Shown here piece after piece: positions 25,426 to 33,165 of a DNA stretch of 64,000 nt (within the stretch, counting starts at the first letter, position 1; each line of letters starts with the position of its first letter). This stretch comes from Amarobacter sp964507025 (GTDB taxonomy: Bacteria; Chloroflexota; Dehalococcoidia; Tepidiformales; Tepidiformaceae): positions 186,001-250,000 of the forward strand of contig CAZDOK010000003.1 in the NCBI GenBank assembly GCA_964507025.1. Direction: 5' to 3'. Made by a program: the position numbers and the translations under genes. Below the pieces are notes generated by a model, which ran no database searches, was not told where the DNA came from, and worked only from the letters and a program-made list of their open reading frames with translations.

Positions 25426-26604
25426 TCACGAGGCGGTGGAGGTGGCGCCCGCGCGAGCGGCCGCCACCTCGCCGGGGAGCATGCGAAGCACTTCCTCGAT
25501 CTCGGGTTCCGTGGTCGTTGTGCCGAGGGAGAAGCGCACGCTCCCGACGGCCCTGCGGATGGGCACGCCCATCGCCATCAGCACATGCGAAGGTTCCCAG
25601 GTGGAGTTCGAACAGGCGCTCCCCGAACTGACAGCGATACGGCGTTCATCGAGCAGCCTGACCAGTACATCGCTCTCGATGCCGCCAAACGAAATGTTCA
25701 GGTTGTTTGGCACGCAATCGACCTGGCAGCCATTCACCTGCGTGTCGGGCACGGTGGCCAGGATGCCTTCGCGCAGCCGGTCGCGCAGTGCCCGGACGCG
25801 GGCGGAGCGCTCCGCGTGCCCTTCAGCGGCAAGCCGCAGGGCGGTCGCCGTGCCCACAATGCCGGCGACGTTCTCGGTGCCGGCGCGCTTCTGCATCTCC
25901 TGGCCGCCGCCGTGGATCAGGGGCCGGAACGGAGTGGCCCGGCGCAAGAAGAGCACTCCGCTCCCTTTCGGCCCTCCGAACTTATGCGAAGAGAGGCTGA
26001 GCGCATCGATGCCGAGTTCCTCGACGTCCAGCTGCATCCACCCTGGCGCCTGGACGGCATCGGTGTGGAGGGCGACACGGTGGCCGGCCCGGTCCGCGAA
26101 CTCCCGCAGGATGCCCGCGAGCTCGATGATCGGCTGGATCGTGCCCACTTCGTTGTTCGCCAGCATCACGCTCGCCAGCACGGTGCCGGGGCGCAGCGCC
26201 CGCACGAACTCGTCGATGTTGACCTTCCCATCGGCGTCGCAACCGATGGTCGTGACGTCGAATCCGAGCTCTTCCAGGTGTTGTGCGACGTGGAGGCCCG
26301 CGTGGTGTTCGATCGCGGACGTGATGACGTGATTGCCGGCGCCGGCCCGGCGCATGGCGTAGGCGATGCCGAGCATCGCCGCGTTGATGCTCTCGGTGCC
26401 ACCGCTGGTGAAGAGGACCTCGGACGGGCGGGCCCCCAGGCATTCGGCAACGGTACGGCGGGCGGCATCCACCGCCTGCTGGGCCTCGCGCCCGACGCGG
26501 TACAGGCCGCTCGGGTTCCCGAAGCGGTCGCCCAGGAAGGGAAGCATTGCGTCGCGAGCCTCGGGCCGGAGCTGCGTCGTGGCGGCGTGGTCGAGGTAAA
26601 TCAT
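25426..26604 (-). CDS. Cysteine desulfurase (IscS/NifS type)
   Basis: A 392-residue PLP enzyme that takes sulphur from cysteine for Fe-S clusters or tRNA thiolation. Features are MIYLDHAATTQLRPEA, FTSGGTESIN, SAIEHHAGL, the PLP lysine in SLSSHKFGGPKGSG and the catalytic Cys in ISSGSACSN-type loop (AVSSGSACSNSTWEPSHVL). The long active-site loop indicates group I (IscS-like). TACACT lies seven bases before the ATG. No iscU or mnmA is adjacent. Confidence 0.93.
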   Translation of the reverse strand: MIYLDHAATTQLRPEARDAMLPFLGDRFGNPSGLYRVGREAQQAVDAARRTVAECLGARPSEVLFTSGGTESINAAMLGIAYAMRRAGAGNHVITSAIEHHAGLHVAQHLEELGFDVTTIGCDADGKVNIDEFVRALRPGTVLASVMLANNEVGTIQPIIELAGILREFADRAGHRVALHTDAVQAPGWMQLDVEELGIDALSLSSHKFGGPKGSGVLFLRRATPFRPLIHGGGQEMQKRAGTENVAGIVGTATALRLAAEGHAERSARVRALRDRLREGILATVPDTQVNGCQVDCVPNNLNISFGGIESDVLVRLLDERRIAVSSGSACSNSTWEPSHVLMAMGVPIRRAVGSVRFSLGTTTTEPEIEEVLRMLPGEVAAARAGATSTAS

Positions 26605-26657
26605 CCATGTCAGTGTAACAAACGCGACGGCGGTTGAGGCTCGCCGCGCGACGCGGG

Positions 26658-26663
26658 TAGGCT
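26658..26663 (+). promoter_or_regulatory. Leaderless -10 box of the MaoC-pair operon
   Basis: TAGGCT lies six bases before ATG 26670, with no ribosome site. Confidence 0.5.
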
Positions 26664-26669
26664 TGCCCC

Positions 26670-27134
26670 ATGCCTGAAGAATCGCTGCTCACCGATGAGG
26701 TGCGGGCCCTCGTGGGGAAGGAGACCGCACTCGGGAGGGTACAGGTGACGCCGAAGCTGTATCGCCGGGCCCTCGAGGTGTATACCGGCCGCATCCCGGC
26801 GTCCGCTCCAGCCACCGGGGAGGCCGTCCCCGGGTATGTCATCGCGGCACTCGACCCCGAGGCCGACTCCCCCGCGATGCCTGTGCTCCTGCCGAATTCG
26901 CTGCTCATCAGCAACGAGTGGCAGTTCGAGCGCCCCCTGCGCATGGGAGAGGAGCTCGAAGCCGTCTACTCGGTGGTCGGCATCACCGAGCGATTCGGTG
27001 GGCGCTTTGGCTACAGCATCGATTTCCGCACCCAGGTGACGTTCAAGGATGCCGCAGGCGCGGCGGTGGCCCGGAGCGGCAACACGATGACCCAGTACTC
27101 GGCGGCCGAAGCGCGCGATGGCGGTGAGGCATGA
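26670..27134 (+). CDS. FAS1-like dehydratase domain protein (MaoC N-terminal type)
   Basis: A 154-residue hot-dog protein of the FAS1-like/MaoC N-terminal group. It has VTPKLYRRALEVYTGR near the start and LPNSLLISNEWQFERPLRMGE in the middle. These subunits pair with a catalytic MaoC partner to form an (R)-hydroxyacyl-CoA dehydratase or related enzyme. The stop overlaps the start of the next gene (ATGA), consistent with a heterodimer made in equal amounts. Confidence 0.82.
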   Translation: MPEESLLTDEVRALVGKETALGRVQVTPKLYRRALEVYTGRIPASAPATGEAVPGYVIAALDPEADSPAMPVLLPNSLLISNEWQFERPLRMGEELEAVYSVVGITERFGGRFGYSIDFRTQVTFKDAAGAAVARSGNTMTQYSAAEARDGGEA

Positions 27135-27562
27135 CGCTCGATCCCGCCAAGGTGAGGGAGGGCGATGAGCTCCCCGTCCTTCACCTCCAGCCCGGCCTCG
27201 GGCAGGTCATCCGCTATTGCGCGCTCCAGTGGGCCTTCCCGGGCTTCTTCTACGATGTCGAAGTTGCGAAGGCGCACGGCATGCCGGGGACGCTGGTGCC
27301 CGGGCCACTAAAGGTTGGCCTGCTGTATCGCGCCGTCGATGAGTGGCTCGGTGATGCCGGCTGGGTGTGCCACGTACGCGCCGCCCACCGCCGCCCGGAC
27401 CTCACGAACCGCCCCATCGACATCGTTGGCCGCGTGGCCCGCGTGTATGAAGAGAATGGCGCGCGAAGGGCCGATCTCGAACTGGCGATCATCAACGAGG
27501 ATGGCCAGCCCAGTGTGCGCGGGTTCGCGGTCGTCGAGTTTCGCGGCGCGCCGCTCGCCTAA
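27131..27562 (+). CDS. MaoC-like dehydratase subunit
   Basis: A 143-residue hot-dog protein that partners the preceding gene. It opens LDPAKVREGDELPVLHLQP, a typical MaoC beginning. In place of the usual D-x-N-x-I-H active-site motif it has CALQWAFPGFFYDVEVAKAHG, so the acid and the conserved His are shifted: Asp and His are present but not in canonical order. It ends convergent with nagA, overlapping by four bases. The substrate would be a 3-hydroxyacyl-CoA or mesaconyl-CoA-like thioester. Confidence 0.78.
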   Translation: MTLDPAKVREGDELPVLHLQPGLGQVIRYCALQWAFPGFFYDVEVAKAHGMPGTLVPGPLKVGLLYRAVDEWLGDAGWVCHVRAAHRRPDLTNRPIDIVGRVARVYEENGARRADLELAIINEDGQPSVRGFAVVEFRGAPLA

Positions 27563-28713
27563 CGGCCTTCGAAGGCGACCTGCCCGCGGCATACCGTCAT
27601 GCGCACGCGCCTGTCGCCGTCGAGCACGACCAGGTCGGCGTCGAGCCCCGGTTCGAGCCTTCCTTTCCGCGCTTCGACCCCGATGACTCGCGCCGGATTC
27701 GCCGCGCAGAGCTGAAAAGCCGTGGTGAGATCGATGCGGAGGAAGTCCATCGTGTTGCGGAAGTGCTGGTCCATGGTCGCCACGCTCCCGACGATGGTGC
27801 CATCAGCCTTCGCGGCCTTGGCGCCGCTCACGGTTACCTCTTCGCCAGCGAAACGGCCGCTTGTGGCGTCCAATCCCGCGAGATGAAGGTTGTCGGTCAC
27901 GACGACCGAGCGCTCGGCACCCAGCACCACGTAGGCCAGCCGGAGGAGTGCCGGGCTCACATGGGCTCCGTCGCAGATGAGCTCGCACGTCGCATGCTGG
28001 TCCATGAACGCGGCGACCACGGGCCCACCCTCGCGCTGGTGGATTGGCCGCATGGCGTTGTAGAGGTGGGTCACGTGCCGGATTCCGGCTGCAAATCCCG
28101 CCTCGGCTTCGTCGAGGGTCGCATCGGTGTGACCCATGGCCGCCACCGCGCCCGAGCCGGTGATTGCGCGGACCACGTCGAGTGCGCCCGGGAGCTCGGG
28201 CGCCAGGGTCACCTGGCGGATGGCCCCGCCGGCCGCTGCCTGGAATCGCTCCCACTCCGCCACTGATGGCGCGCGCAGCATCGCCGGAGGAAAGGCTCCG
28301 TGACGGGCCGGGTTGATGAACGGGCCTTCGAGGTGGAAGCCAAGGGCCTCGGCGCCGGCGGTCGAACCGATCGTGGGTGCGAGGGCGGAAAGGATGGCGG
28401 CCGTGTCGCCAGGGTCGGTGCCGACCGTGCTCACCAGGAACGATGTCACGCCGTTGCGCGGGGCCCACGCGGCATAAGCCTCGATGCGCTGATGATCCTT
28501 CGTGAAGAACGAATGTCGGCCGCCGCCGTGGACGTGGATATCGATGAAACCGGGCCCCACGGTGAGACCGCCGGCATCGATCACCCGGGCGCCGGGTGCA
28601 TCGAGATCGGGGCCAATCGCCACGATGCGGGCGCCCTCGCACAGGAGGTCAGCCCGTGCGGGGCCCGAAGGAAGGGCGAGCACTCCGGAACGAAAGAGCA
28701 AAGGTGGCGGCAA
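27559..28713 (-). CDS. nagA: N-acetylglucosamine-6-phosphate deacetylase
   Basis: A 384-residue amidohydrolase that deacetylates GlcNAc-6-phosphate in amino-sugar catabolism or cell-wall recycling. Metal and substrate motifs are GFIDIHVHGGG, FHLEGPFINPARHGAF, AAMGHTDATLDEAEAG, HLYNAMRPIHQREGG and VVVTDNLHLAG. A TTG at 28713 with AAGGAAGCGGG upstream is chosen; an extension upstream would be Arg-rich and reach into the divergent gene. The partner nagB lies 9 kb away at 37.6 kb rather than adjacent. Confidence 0.9.
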   Translation of the reverse strand: MPPPLLFRSGVLALPSGPARADLLCEGARIVAIGPDLDAPGARVIDAGGLTVGPGFIDIHVHGGGRHSFFTKDHQRIEAYAAWAPRNGVTSFLVSTVGTDPGDTAAILSALAPTIGSTAGAEALGFHLEGPFINPARHGAFPPAMLRAPSVAEWERFQAAAGGAIRQVTLAPELPGALDVVRAITGSGAVAAMGHTDATLDEAEAGFAAGIRHVTHLYNAMRPIHQREGGPVVAAFMDQHATCELICDGAHVSPALLRLAYVVLGAERSVVVTDNLHLAGLDATSGRFAGEEVTVSGAKAAKADGTIVGSVATMDQHFRNTMDFLRIDLTTAFQLCAANPARVIGVEARKGRLEPGLDADLVVLDGDRRVRMTVCRGQVAFEGR

Positions 28714-28789
28714 GTGCTTTACCCGCTTCCTTGACGCAGATTGAGCGGCGAGCCTACCGTTCGGAAAACGCCGGGGCGAGGTACCCCAC

Positions 28790-30121
28790 GTGCGGGCACG
28801 CATCACCCGGCGCCCCGTGCAGGTGGCGGCAATTATTGTCGCCACCCTGGGCGCCGTCTACCTGTCGCTCTACACCTACATGCGCATCGACCACTTCCTC
28901 TTCCCGGGAAACGAGGTCAGTGTGCCCGCGGTGCCGGCGTATGTGCCGGGGACGAACATCGGCGTCAGCGTGTCGCTTCCCGGGGTCTCGACCACCGGGC
29001 CCACTCCGTGGACGCCGGACGCACGGCTGAACATCCTGGTCCTGGGGCTCGACCGGCGGCCCTGGGAACCGGAGGAGTCATCGTTCCGCAGCGACACGAT
29101 GTTCGTCGCCAGCATCGACCGGCATGCCGGCCGGCTCCAGCTGCTCGCCATCCCGCGCGATACGTGGGCCGAAATCCCCTATGGCAACGAACCGGGCGTC
29201 TGGGCGGAGAACAAGATCAATGCCGCCTATTCCTATGGGCAGTTCTACAAGTACCCGGGGGGTGGGGCAGCGGCGGCGGTCGCTGCCGTTGAGCACAATT
29301 TCAACCTCGACATCCACCATTACGTGGTTATCGACTGGGTGGGCTTCGTCCAGCTGATCGATGCCCTGGGTGGCATCGACCTGGTGGTGCCGGAGGACAT
29401 TTCGGACTTCGGCACCGACGTCCTCGACGTGTTCCCGGATAACACGGTGAAGGCGGGGCCGCAGCACATGGACGGGTCTCAGGCCCTTGGGTATTCGCGC
29501 GTCCGCGTCGATGGCGACATCAAGCGCATCGAGCGCCAGCAGATCGTGATCCGGGCGGTGGCCGACAAGTCGGTAAGTCTCGGGTACCTGGCGAAAATCC
29601 CGGAGCTCTGGGAGGCCTACCGCAGCTCGTTCCGGACTGATGTGCAGACGGCGCAGGTCCCCGGGTTCGCCCTCCTCGCCAGGCAGATGGACCTGGAGAC
29701 GATCGAGACGTTCTCGCTGGCCCCGGCGCTCTACGGCGGCATCGCCGAGGACGGGCAGCTCATCCTGCTGCCCAACCGCGACGAGATCTACACGATCATC
29801 GACCGGTTCTTCGCCGACCCCGGGCTGCGCGACGAGGCGCCCGCGATCGTGATTGAGTATCCGGAGGGGCAGGAGGAGGCCGCCCGCCAGGCGCTCGCGC
29901 ACCTGGAGACCTACGGGGTGCCCCGCGAGTTCATCCAGCTGCGAAAGGCCGAAGCCCCGGGAGAGCCTGGGATCTTCGACCTCACGGAAAAGACGTACAC
30001 GGCGAGCAAGCTCACGGCGCTGTTCGACCTCCGGCTCCTGAACCCGCCAGAAGGGCTGGTTGCGGAGGGGGTCGACGTGCTTGTGCGGTTGGGGCCGGCC
30101 ACGGACCTCAAGAGCCCCTAG
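28790..30121 (+). CDS. LytR-CpsA-Psr (LCP) family glycopolymer ligase
   Basis: A 443-residue membrane-anchored enzyme that attaches glycopolymers to cell wall or other acceptors. There is one N-terminal helix (VAAIIVATLGAVYLSLYTYM) and the LCP domain with LNILVLGLDRR, FRSDTMFVASID, LAIPRDTWAEIP, LIDALGGIDLVVPED and YSRVRVDGDIKRIERQQ. The C-terminal half (about 340-440) resembles a LytR C-terminal domain. The start is GTG 28790 with GGGGCGAGG upstream. It may act on the glycan exported by the flippase. Confidence 0.9.
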   Translation: MRARITRRPVQVAAIIVATLGAVYLSLYTYMRIDHFLFPGNEVSVPAVPAYVPGTNIGVSVSLPGVSTTGPTPWTPDARLNILVLGLDRRPWEPEESSFRSDTMFVASIDRHAGRLQLLAIPRDTWAEIPYGNEPGVWAENKINAAYSYGQFYKYPGGGAAAAVAAVEHNFNLDIHHYVVIDWVGFVQLIDALGGIDLVVPEDISDFGTDVLDVFPDNTVKAGPQHMDGSQALGYSRVRVDGDIKRIERQQIVIRAVADKSVSLGYLAKIPELWEAYRSSFRTDVQTAQVPGFALLARQMDLETIETFSLAPALYGGIAEDGQLILLPNRDEIYTIIDRFFADPGLRDEAPAIVIEYPEGQEEAARQALAHLETYGVPREFIQLRKAEAPGEPGIFDLTEKTYTASKLTALFDLRLLNPPEGLVAEGVDVLVRLGPATDLKSP

Positions 30122-30124
30122 CGG

Positions 30125-30520
30125 TTACTCGGTGACGGTGATGGTCGCCTTCATCTGCGGGTGGTATTCGCAGGTGATCTTGTATTCGCCGGCCGAGGGG
30201 AATTCCCAGATGAAGATGTCGTTTTTCTTCATGTTTCCCGATTCGTCGACGCCGTTGATGGTGACGGTGTGGAGGGCGGTTTCGCTGTTCTTGAAGTAGA
30301 CCTTCTCGCCCGCCTTCACGGTGAGTTCGGTAGGAATGAACTTCAGGTTGTCCTGGTCGACAAACGGAGCGCCCGCAGGTATCTCGGGGTCGCTGCCATC
30401 GGCAACTCCCTTCGGGCCGCTGTCGTCATCGTCCCCACCTCCGCAGGCGACCGCCAGAAGTGCGATTACCGCCACCGACGCGCCCAGGAGCCAGGTGCGC
30501 CGCAGGTTCCAGAGTGCCAT
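30125..30520 (-). CDS. Cupredoxin-domain lipoprotein
   Basis: A 131-residue exported lipoprotein. The lipobox LAVAC places the lipidated Cys at 26. The mature domain is a type 1 copper protein: ligands His84 (ALHTVTI), Cys117, His120 and Met123 (TCEYHPQM) match plastocyanin and amicyanin spacing. It would carry electrons on the outer membrane face. An unusual hairpin leader and a possible small RNA lie upstream. No cytochrome oxidase gene is adjacent. It is convergent with the LCP gene. Confidence 0.87.
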   Translation of the reverse strand: MALWNLRRTWLLGASVAVIALLAVACGGGDDDDSGPKGVADGSDPEIPAGAPFVDQDNLKFIPTELTVKAGEKVYFKNSETALHTVTINGVDESGNMKKNDIFIWEFPSAGEYKITCEYHPQMKATITVTE

Positions 30521-30537
30521 TTCCGAAAAAGCTCCCC

Positions 30538-30557
30538 CGCTCCGCGGACCCGGAGCG
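30538..30557 (-). other. Small leader hairpin before the cupredoxin gene
   Basis: On the minus strand CGCTCCG and CGGAGCG pair over a six-base loop, directly before the GGGGGAG ribosome site. It could modulate translation. The evidence is only the inverted repeat. Confidence 0.3.
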
Positions 30558-30669
30558 AATGTTTGTTCTCGTCCAGTGTGGCCGAGCGTGCACGATTTGG
30601 CACTCCTCTCGGGTCAAGACACGGGTAGTTTCGATGATCGCATGCGTATGGCCTATGGCCGCAGACGGA

Positions 30670-30697
30670 GAAGGCCCCCGATGGAGCGGGGGCCTTC
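30670..30697 (-). terminator. Terminator-like hairpin ending the candidate small RNA
   Basis: On the minus strand GAAGGCCCCCG and CGGGGGCCTTC pair over a CTCCAT loop, an eleven-base perfect stem. A CUCCGUCU tail replaces a U-tract. It has the same GAAGG/CCTTC ends as other terminators in the window. Confidence 0.6.
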
Positions 30698-30773
30698 CGT
30701 TCACGAGGCGGGGTGAGCGACTCGGTGACGACATGGTCTGCCCTGGAGGCGAATCCGCCGGGCTGCTCGACGT
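30670..30773 (-). ncRNA. Candidate small RNA or transcription attenuator
   Basis: A near-consensus promoter at 30779-30807 drives about 105 bases that carry no convincing reading frame and end at a strong hairpin. A central stem (GGCG-GATT-CGCC flanked by GCCC...GGGC) is predicted by eye. The cupredoxin gene begins about 150 bases further on the same strand, so the RNA is either a free small RNA or a prematurely ended leader of that gene. It does not match SRP RNA, tmRNA, RNase P or 6S on inspection. Confidence 0.45.
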
Positions 30774-30778
30774 GTCCG

Positions 30779-30807
30779 AATCTAGGATTAATTGCTAATG
30801 GTGTCAA
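30779..30807 (-). promoter_or_regulatory. Near-consensus promoter on the minus strand
   Basis: TTGACA and TAGATT are separated by exactly 17 bases on the minus strand. This is the best -35 in the window, yet no coding gene starts within 200 bases downstream. Confidence 0.65.
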
Positions 30808-30842
30808 GCGGTTTAGCCTTTGCTTGACTCTCGGCCGCGGCC

Positions 30843-30980
30843 ATGGCGCAATGCACTCCAATGGGTGCCCTGGAACTTCCGCTTCAACGATGCGTGCGCT
30901 GTGGAGGCGTACTCGCCGACATCAAGGGATCGCGCCTCGCGGTCTGCCGGCGCTGCGGCTACAAGGACGACTGCTGCTGA
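30843..30980 (+). CDS. Tiny zinc-ribbon protein (45 residues)
   Basis: A short frame encodes 45 residues with two CxxC pairs: CVRC (17-20) and CRRC (35-38), then a cysteine-rich end DDCC. This is a compact zinc ribbon. It has no clear ribosome site and would be translated from a short or leaderless mRNA. It faces the convergent zinc-ribbon gene whose stop is at 30998. The cysteine spacing makes chance unlikely, but it is too short to be sure. Confidence 0.45.
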   Translation: MAQCTPMGALELPLQRCVRCGGVLADIKGSRLAVCRRCGYKDDCC

Positions 30981-30997
30981 GGTTCTCCGGCGATCGC

Positions 30998-31273
30998 CTA
31001 TGCCGCCCTATCGTCCCGGCCGTCAAGTGCGGCAAGCTGCTCGCGCATCCGCTGGATCCGCCGCAGCCGGTAGGAGTTGGTCACCATGTTCGCGTCATCG
31101 AGGAAGACCGGACCTTCGCAACGGCCGCAGCGAATCACCTCGTCGCGGCCCACAGCCCGGTCTCCGGTGGGCGTCTTGAGCCCCGACCCGGTGAGCGGCG
31201 AGCCCTTGGGCCCCACCCAGCGCCCGCTGATGAACCCGCAATGCAAGCACTTCACGTCGCCGATGACCAGCAT
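30998..31273 (-). CDS. Small zinc-ribbon protein (91 residues)
   Basis: A 91-residue protein with CLHC near the start and CGRC at about residue 49, followed by a basic helical C-terminus (SYRLRRIQRMREQLAALDG). A good AGGAGG ribosome site precedes ATG 31273. The two cysteine pairs suggest a zinc ribbon with an RNA- or DNA-binding helix. No function is recognised. Confidence 0.65.
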   Translation of the reverse strand: MLVIGDVKCLHCGFISGRWVGPKGSPLTGSGLKTPTGDRAVGRDEVIRCGRCEGPVFLDDANMVTNSYRLRRIQRMREQLAALDGRDDRAA

Positions 31274-31451
31274 GGCTATCCTCCTATCGCGGAGGAGTAT
31301 GGCTGGACGTGTCTGTGCGCCGTATCCGGGAAATCCCGTGCCGGGTATGCCGGCGCCCCTCGATTGCCGCCGCGGTAGCCCGCCGGGCCATGGCTCCTCT
31401 ACCGCTAACTACGGCAGGTGAGCCGCCGCTGCACACTCTGCTCTCAAATTC

Positions 31452-32285
31452 TCAGTGCCGGATAGCGTCGATCCGGTAGCGCATGACCCCTTGTGGAGCG
31501 GTGACTTCGACTTCCTCGCCGACGCGCTTGCCGAGCAGCACCTTGCCGACGGGCGATTCAACCGAGATCTTCCGCTCCGAGGCATTCGCTTCACGCGCGC
31601 CGACAAGCTGGTAGGTGATCTGCAGGTTCTTGTCGAGATAGGTCACGGTCACGGTGGAACCGACGGACGTGAGGTTCTCTTCCTTCTGGGACCGATCGAC
31701 CACCACAGCGCGCTTCAGCGCGGTCTCGATGTGCTTCTTGCGGTTGTCGGTGAAGGCAAGGGCTTCGCGAGCGGCATGGTAGGGGGCATTTTCGCGAAGG
31801 TCGCCATCCGACCGTGCCTGCTCGATCGCCTGGATGAGGTCCGGGATTTTGCCCTCGATGTCGGCGAGTTCACGCTTCAGGTCTTCGATGCCCTCGGCCG
31901 TCATCTCCAGCGGCGGCTCTTCGATGCGGACCGCGGCCGCGCGGTTGCCGGCACGCGAGTTCGCGGGCTTGCGAATCCGGATGTGGATGCCGAAGTTCTG
32001 GCTCGCGTAGTTCTTCTTCTTCAGGTACTGGAACCACGACTTCAACGCCGCGACGCGCTTGTCGGCGTTGGGGTCGGTGTGCTTGATGCTGAACTCCGCG
32101 TAGCTTTCGACGCGGCTCCCGGTGAGGTCGGCCACCGCCATCTGGGGGCCGGCGTACTCAACGTACTTGCGCACGAAGCCTTCGTATTCGTGGCGCTGGT
32201 CGGGCTTGAGAGAGGAGAGGTAGTCGTTGAGGGCATCGCCGAGGGTGATCTGCACCGCGGGTGCACCCCGGGAGTTGTCTGTCAT
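31452..32285 (-). CDS. greA: GreA transcription factor fused to an N-terminal integrase-like SAM domain
   Basis: A 277-residue protein, about 115 residues longer than usual GreA. Residues 129-277 are a complete GreA: the coiled coil starts at MTAEGIEDLKRELADIEGKI, the acidic tip is SDGDLRENAPYH (Asp162 and Glu165 equal E. coli Asp41 and Glu44), and the FKBP-like C-terminus ends GVMRYRIDAI. GreA rescues backtracked RNA polymerase. Residues 12-98 form a helical domain (TLGDALNDYLSSLKPDQRH, then ALKSWFQYLKKKNY) like the core-binding domain of tyrosine recombinases; residues 100-128 are a linker. The fusion is uninterrupted, with one ATG six bases after a -10 box. Confidence 0.85.
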   Translation of the reverse strand: MTDNSRGAPAVQITLGDALNDYLSSLKPDQRHEYEGFVRKYVEYAGPQMAVADLTGSRVESYAEFSIKHTDPNADKRVAALKSWFQYLKKKNYASQNFGIHIRIRKPANSRAGNRAAAVRIEEPPLEMTAEGIEDLKRELADIEGKIPDLIQAIEQARSDGDLRENAPYHAAREALAFTDNRKKHIETALKRAVVVDRSQKEENLTSVGSTVTVTYLDKNLQITYQLVGAREANASERKISVESPVGKVLLGKRVGEEVEVTAPQGVMRYRIDAIRH

Positions 32286-32291
32286 CGTTCC

Positions 32292-32297
32292 ACTGTA
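32292..32297 (-). promoter_or_regulatory. Leaderless -10 box of greA
   Basis: On the minus strand TACAGT lies six bases before ATG 32285. The 46-base gap to the divergent rsmG leaves little room for a longer leader. Confidence 0.55.
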
Positions 32298-32331
32298 CCA
32301 TCGTTCCCGCGATCGTGCGCCGGACTTTCGA

Positions 32332-33042
32332 GTGACCTTTTCCTGGGACGACCTGCCTCAGATCTTTCCGCTGTTCCCGGGGCCAGACCTCTGGCTGCCG
32401 CGGCTTCAGCGCCATGCAGAGCTCATCGAGGAGGCCGCGGCGCACACCCGCGTCACGGCGGTGACCGGGCCGGATGTGGTCCGCCGGCAGTACGCGGAGA
32501 GCCTCGAGACGCTGCGCATCGCGCTCAGCGTCAGCCCCGAGCCGCAAGCCGTGGCTGACGTGGGCAGTGGCGGTGGATTCCCCGGCCTGGTGATGGCGGC
32601 GGTGATGCCTGAGCTGCCGGTGACGCTGGTGGAGCCGCTCCAGAAGCGTGCCCGGCTGCTCGAGTCGATGGCCGCCCTCCTCGGACTGGGCAACGTTACC
32701 GTGGTGGCGGCACGGGCGGAGGATGCGGGCCGCGGCGAGCTCCGGGAGCGCTTCGACCTGGTCACCGCACGGGCCGTCGCCGAGCTGCGCGAGCTCATCG
32801 AGTACACGGCGCCGCTCGCCCGGCGCGGGGGCTGGCTGGCACTGCCCAAGGGAAGCTCGGCAGCGGTGGAAGTCGAAATGGCAGGGCGGGCGCTGGCTGA
32901 GCTCGGTTGCGAGCACCGGGCGACGGTCCCCATGCGGAGCCAGATCAGCGGCACGGGAGTTGTCGTTGTGATAGAAAAGACGGCGCCGGCGCCGGCGAGG
33001 TACCCGCGGCGGCCAGGAGTCCCGGCAAAACGGCCGCTTTAA
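32332..33042 (+). CDS. rsmG: 16S rRNA m7G527 methyltransferase
   Basis: A 236-residue RsmG (GidB) enzyme that methylates G527 of 16S rRNA. Motif I is VADVGSGGGFPGLVMA, followed by VTLVEPLQKRARLL, FDLVTARAVAEL and WLALPKGSSA. GTG 32332 begins VTFSWDDLP and is divergent from greA by 46 bases. It is often near the chromosome origin and parAB in other bacteria, but none of these is visible here. The Pro/Arg-rich tail is longer than usual. Confidence 0.88.
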   Translation: MTFSWDDLPQIFPLFPGPDLWLPRLQRHAELIEEAAAHTRVTAVTGPDVVRRQYAESLETLRIALSVSPEPQAVADVGSGGGFPGLVMAAVMPELPVTLVEPLQKRARLLESMAALLGLGNVTVVAARAEDAGRGELRERFDLVTARAVAELRELIEYTAPLARRGGWLALPKGSSAAVEVEMAGRALAELGCEHRATVPMRSQISGTGVVVVIEKTAPAPARYPRRPGVPAKRPL

Positions 33043-33062
33043 TCGATCACGTGCATAGGCGG

Positions 33063-33092
33063 TTCACTCATTCTTGCATTGCGTGCTATAGT
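33063..33092 (+). promoter_or_regulatory. Promoter of the Yip1-like gene
   Basis: TTCACT at 33063-33068 and TATAGT at 33087-33092 are separated by 18 bases, giving a leader of about 65 bases. Confidence 0.4.
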
Positions 33093-33165
33093 TCCGCCGA
33101 CCCGCGGGGCATACCCGTCCAGGTGAGCAGGCTCACCACGCCCGCGTACGCATGCAGGAGGCAGC

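Noticed and set aside
30700..30770. Possible SRP RNA or tRNA in the small-RNA region (GAGCAGCC and GGCAGACC resemble SRP segments; GCGAATCCGCC resembles a T-arm)
   Set aside because: The GGAA tetraloop and GGUCAGG core of SRP RNA are absent, and no acceptor stem or anticodon arm can be folded for a tRNA.
31274..31451. Gene or RNA in the 178-base gap before greA's end
   Set aside because: Only the ribosome site of the adjacent zinc-ribbon gene is clear. No frame, tRNA or terminator-type hairpin was convincing.
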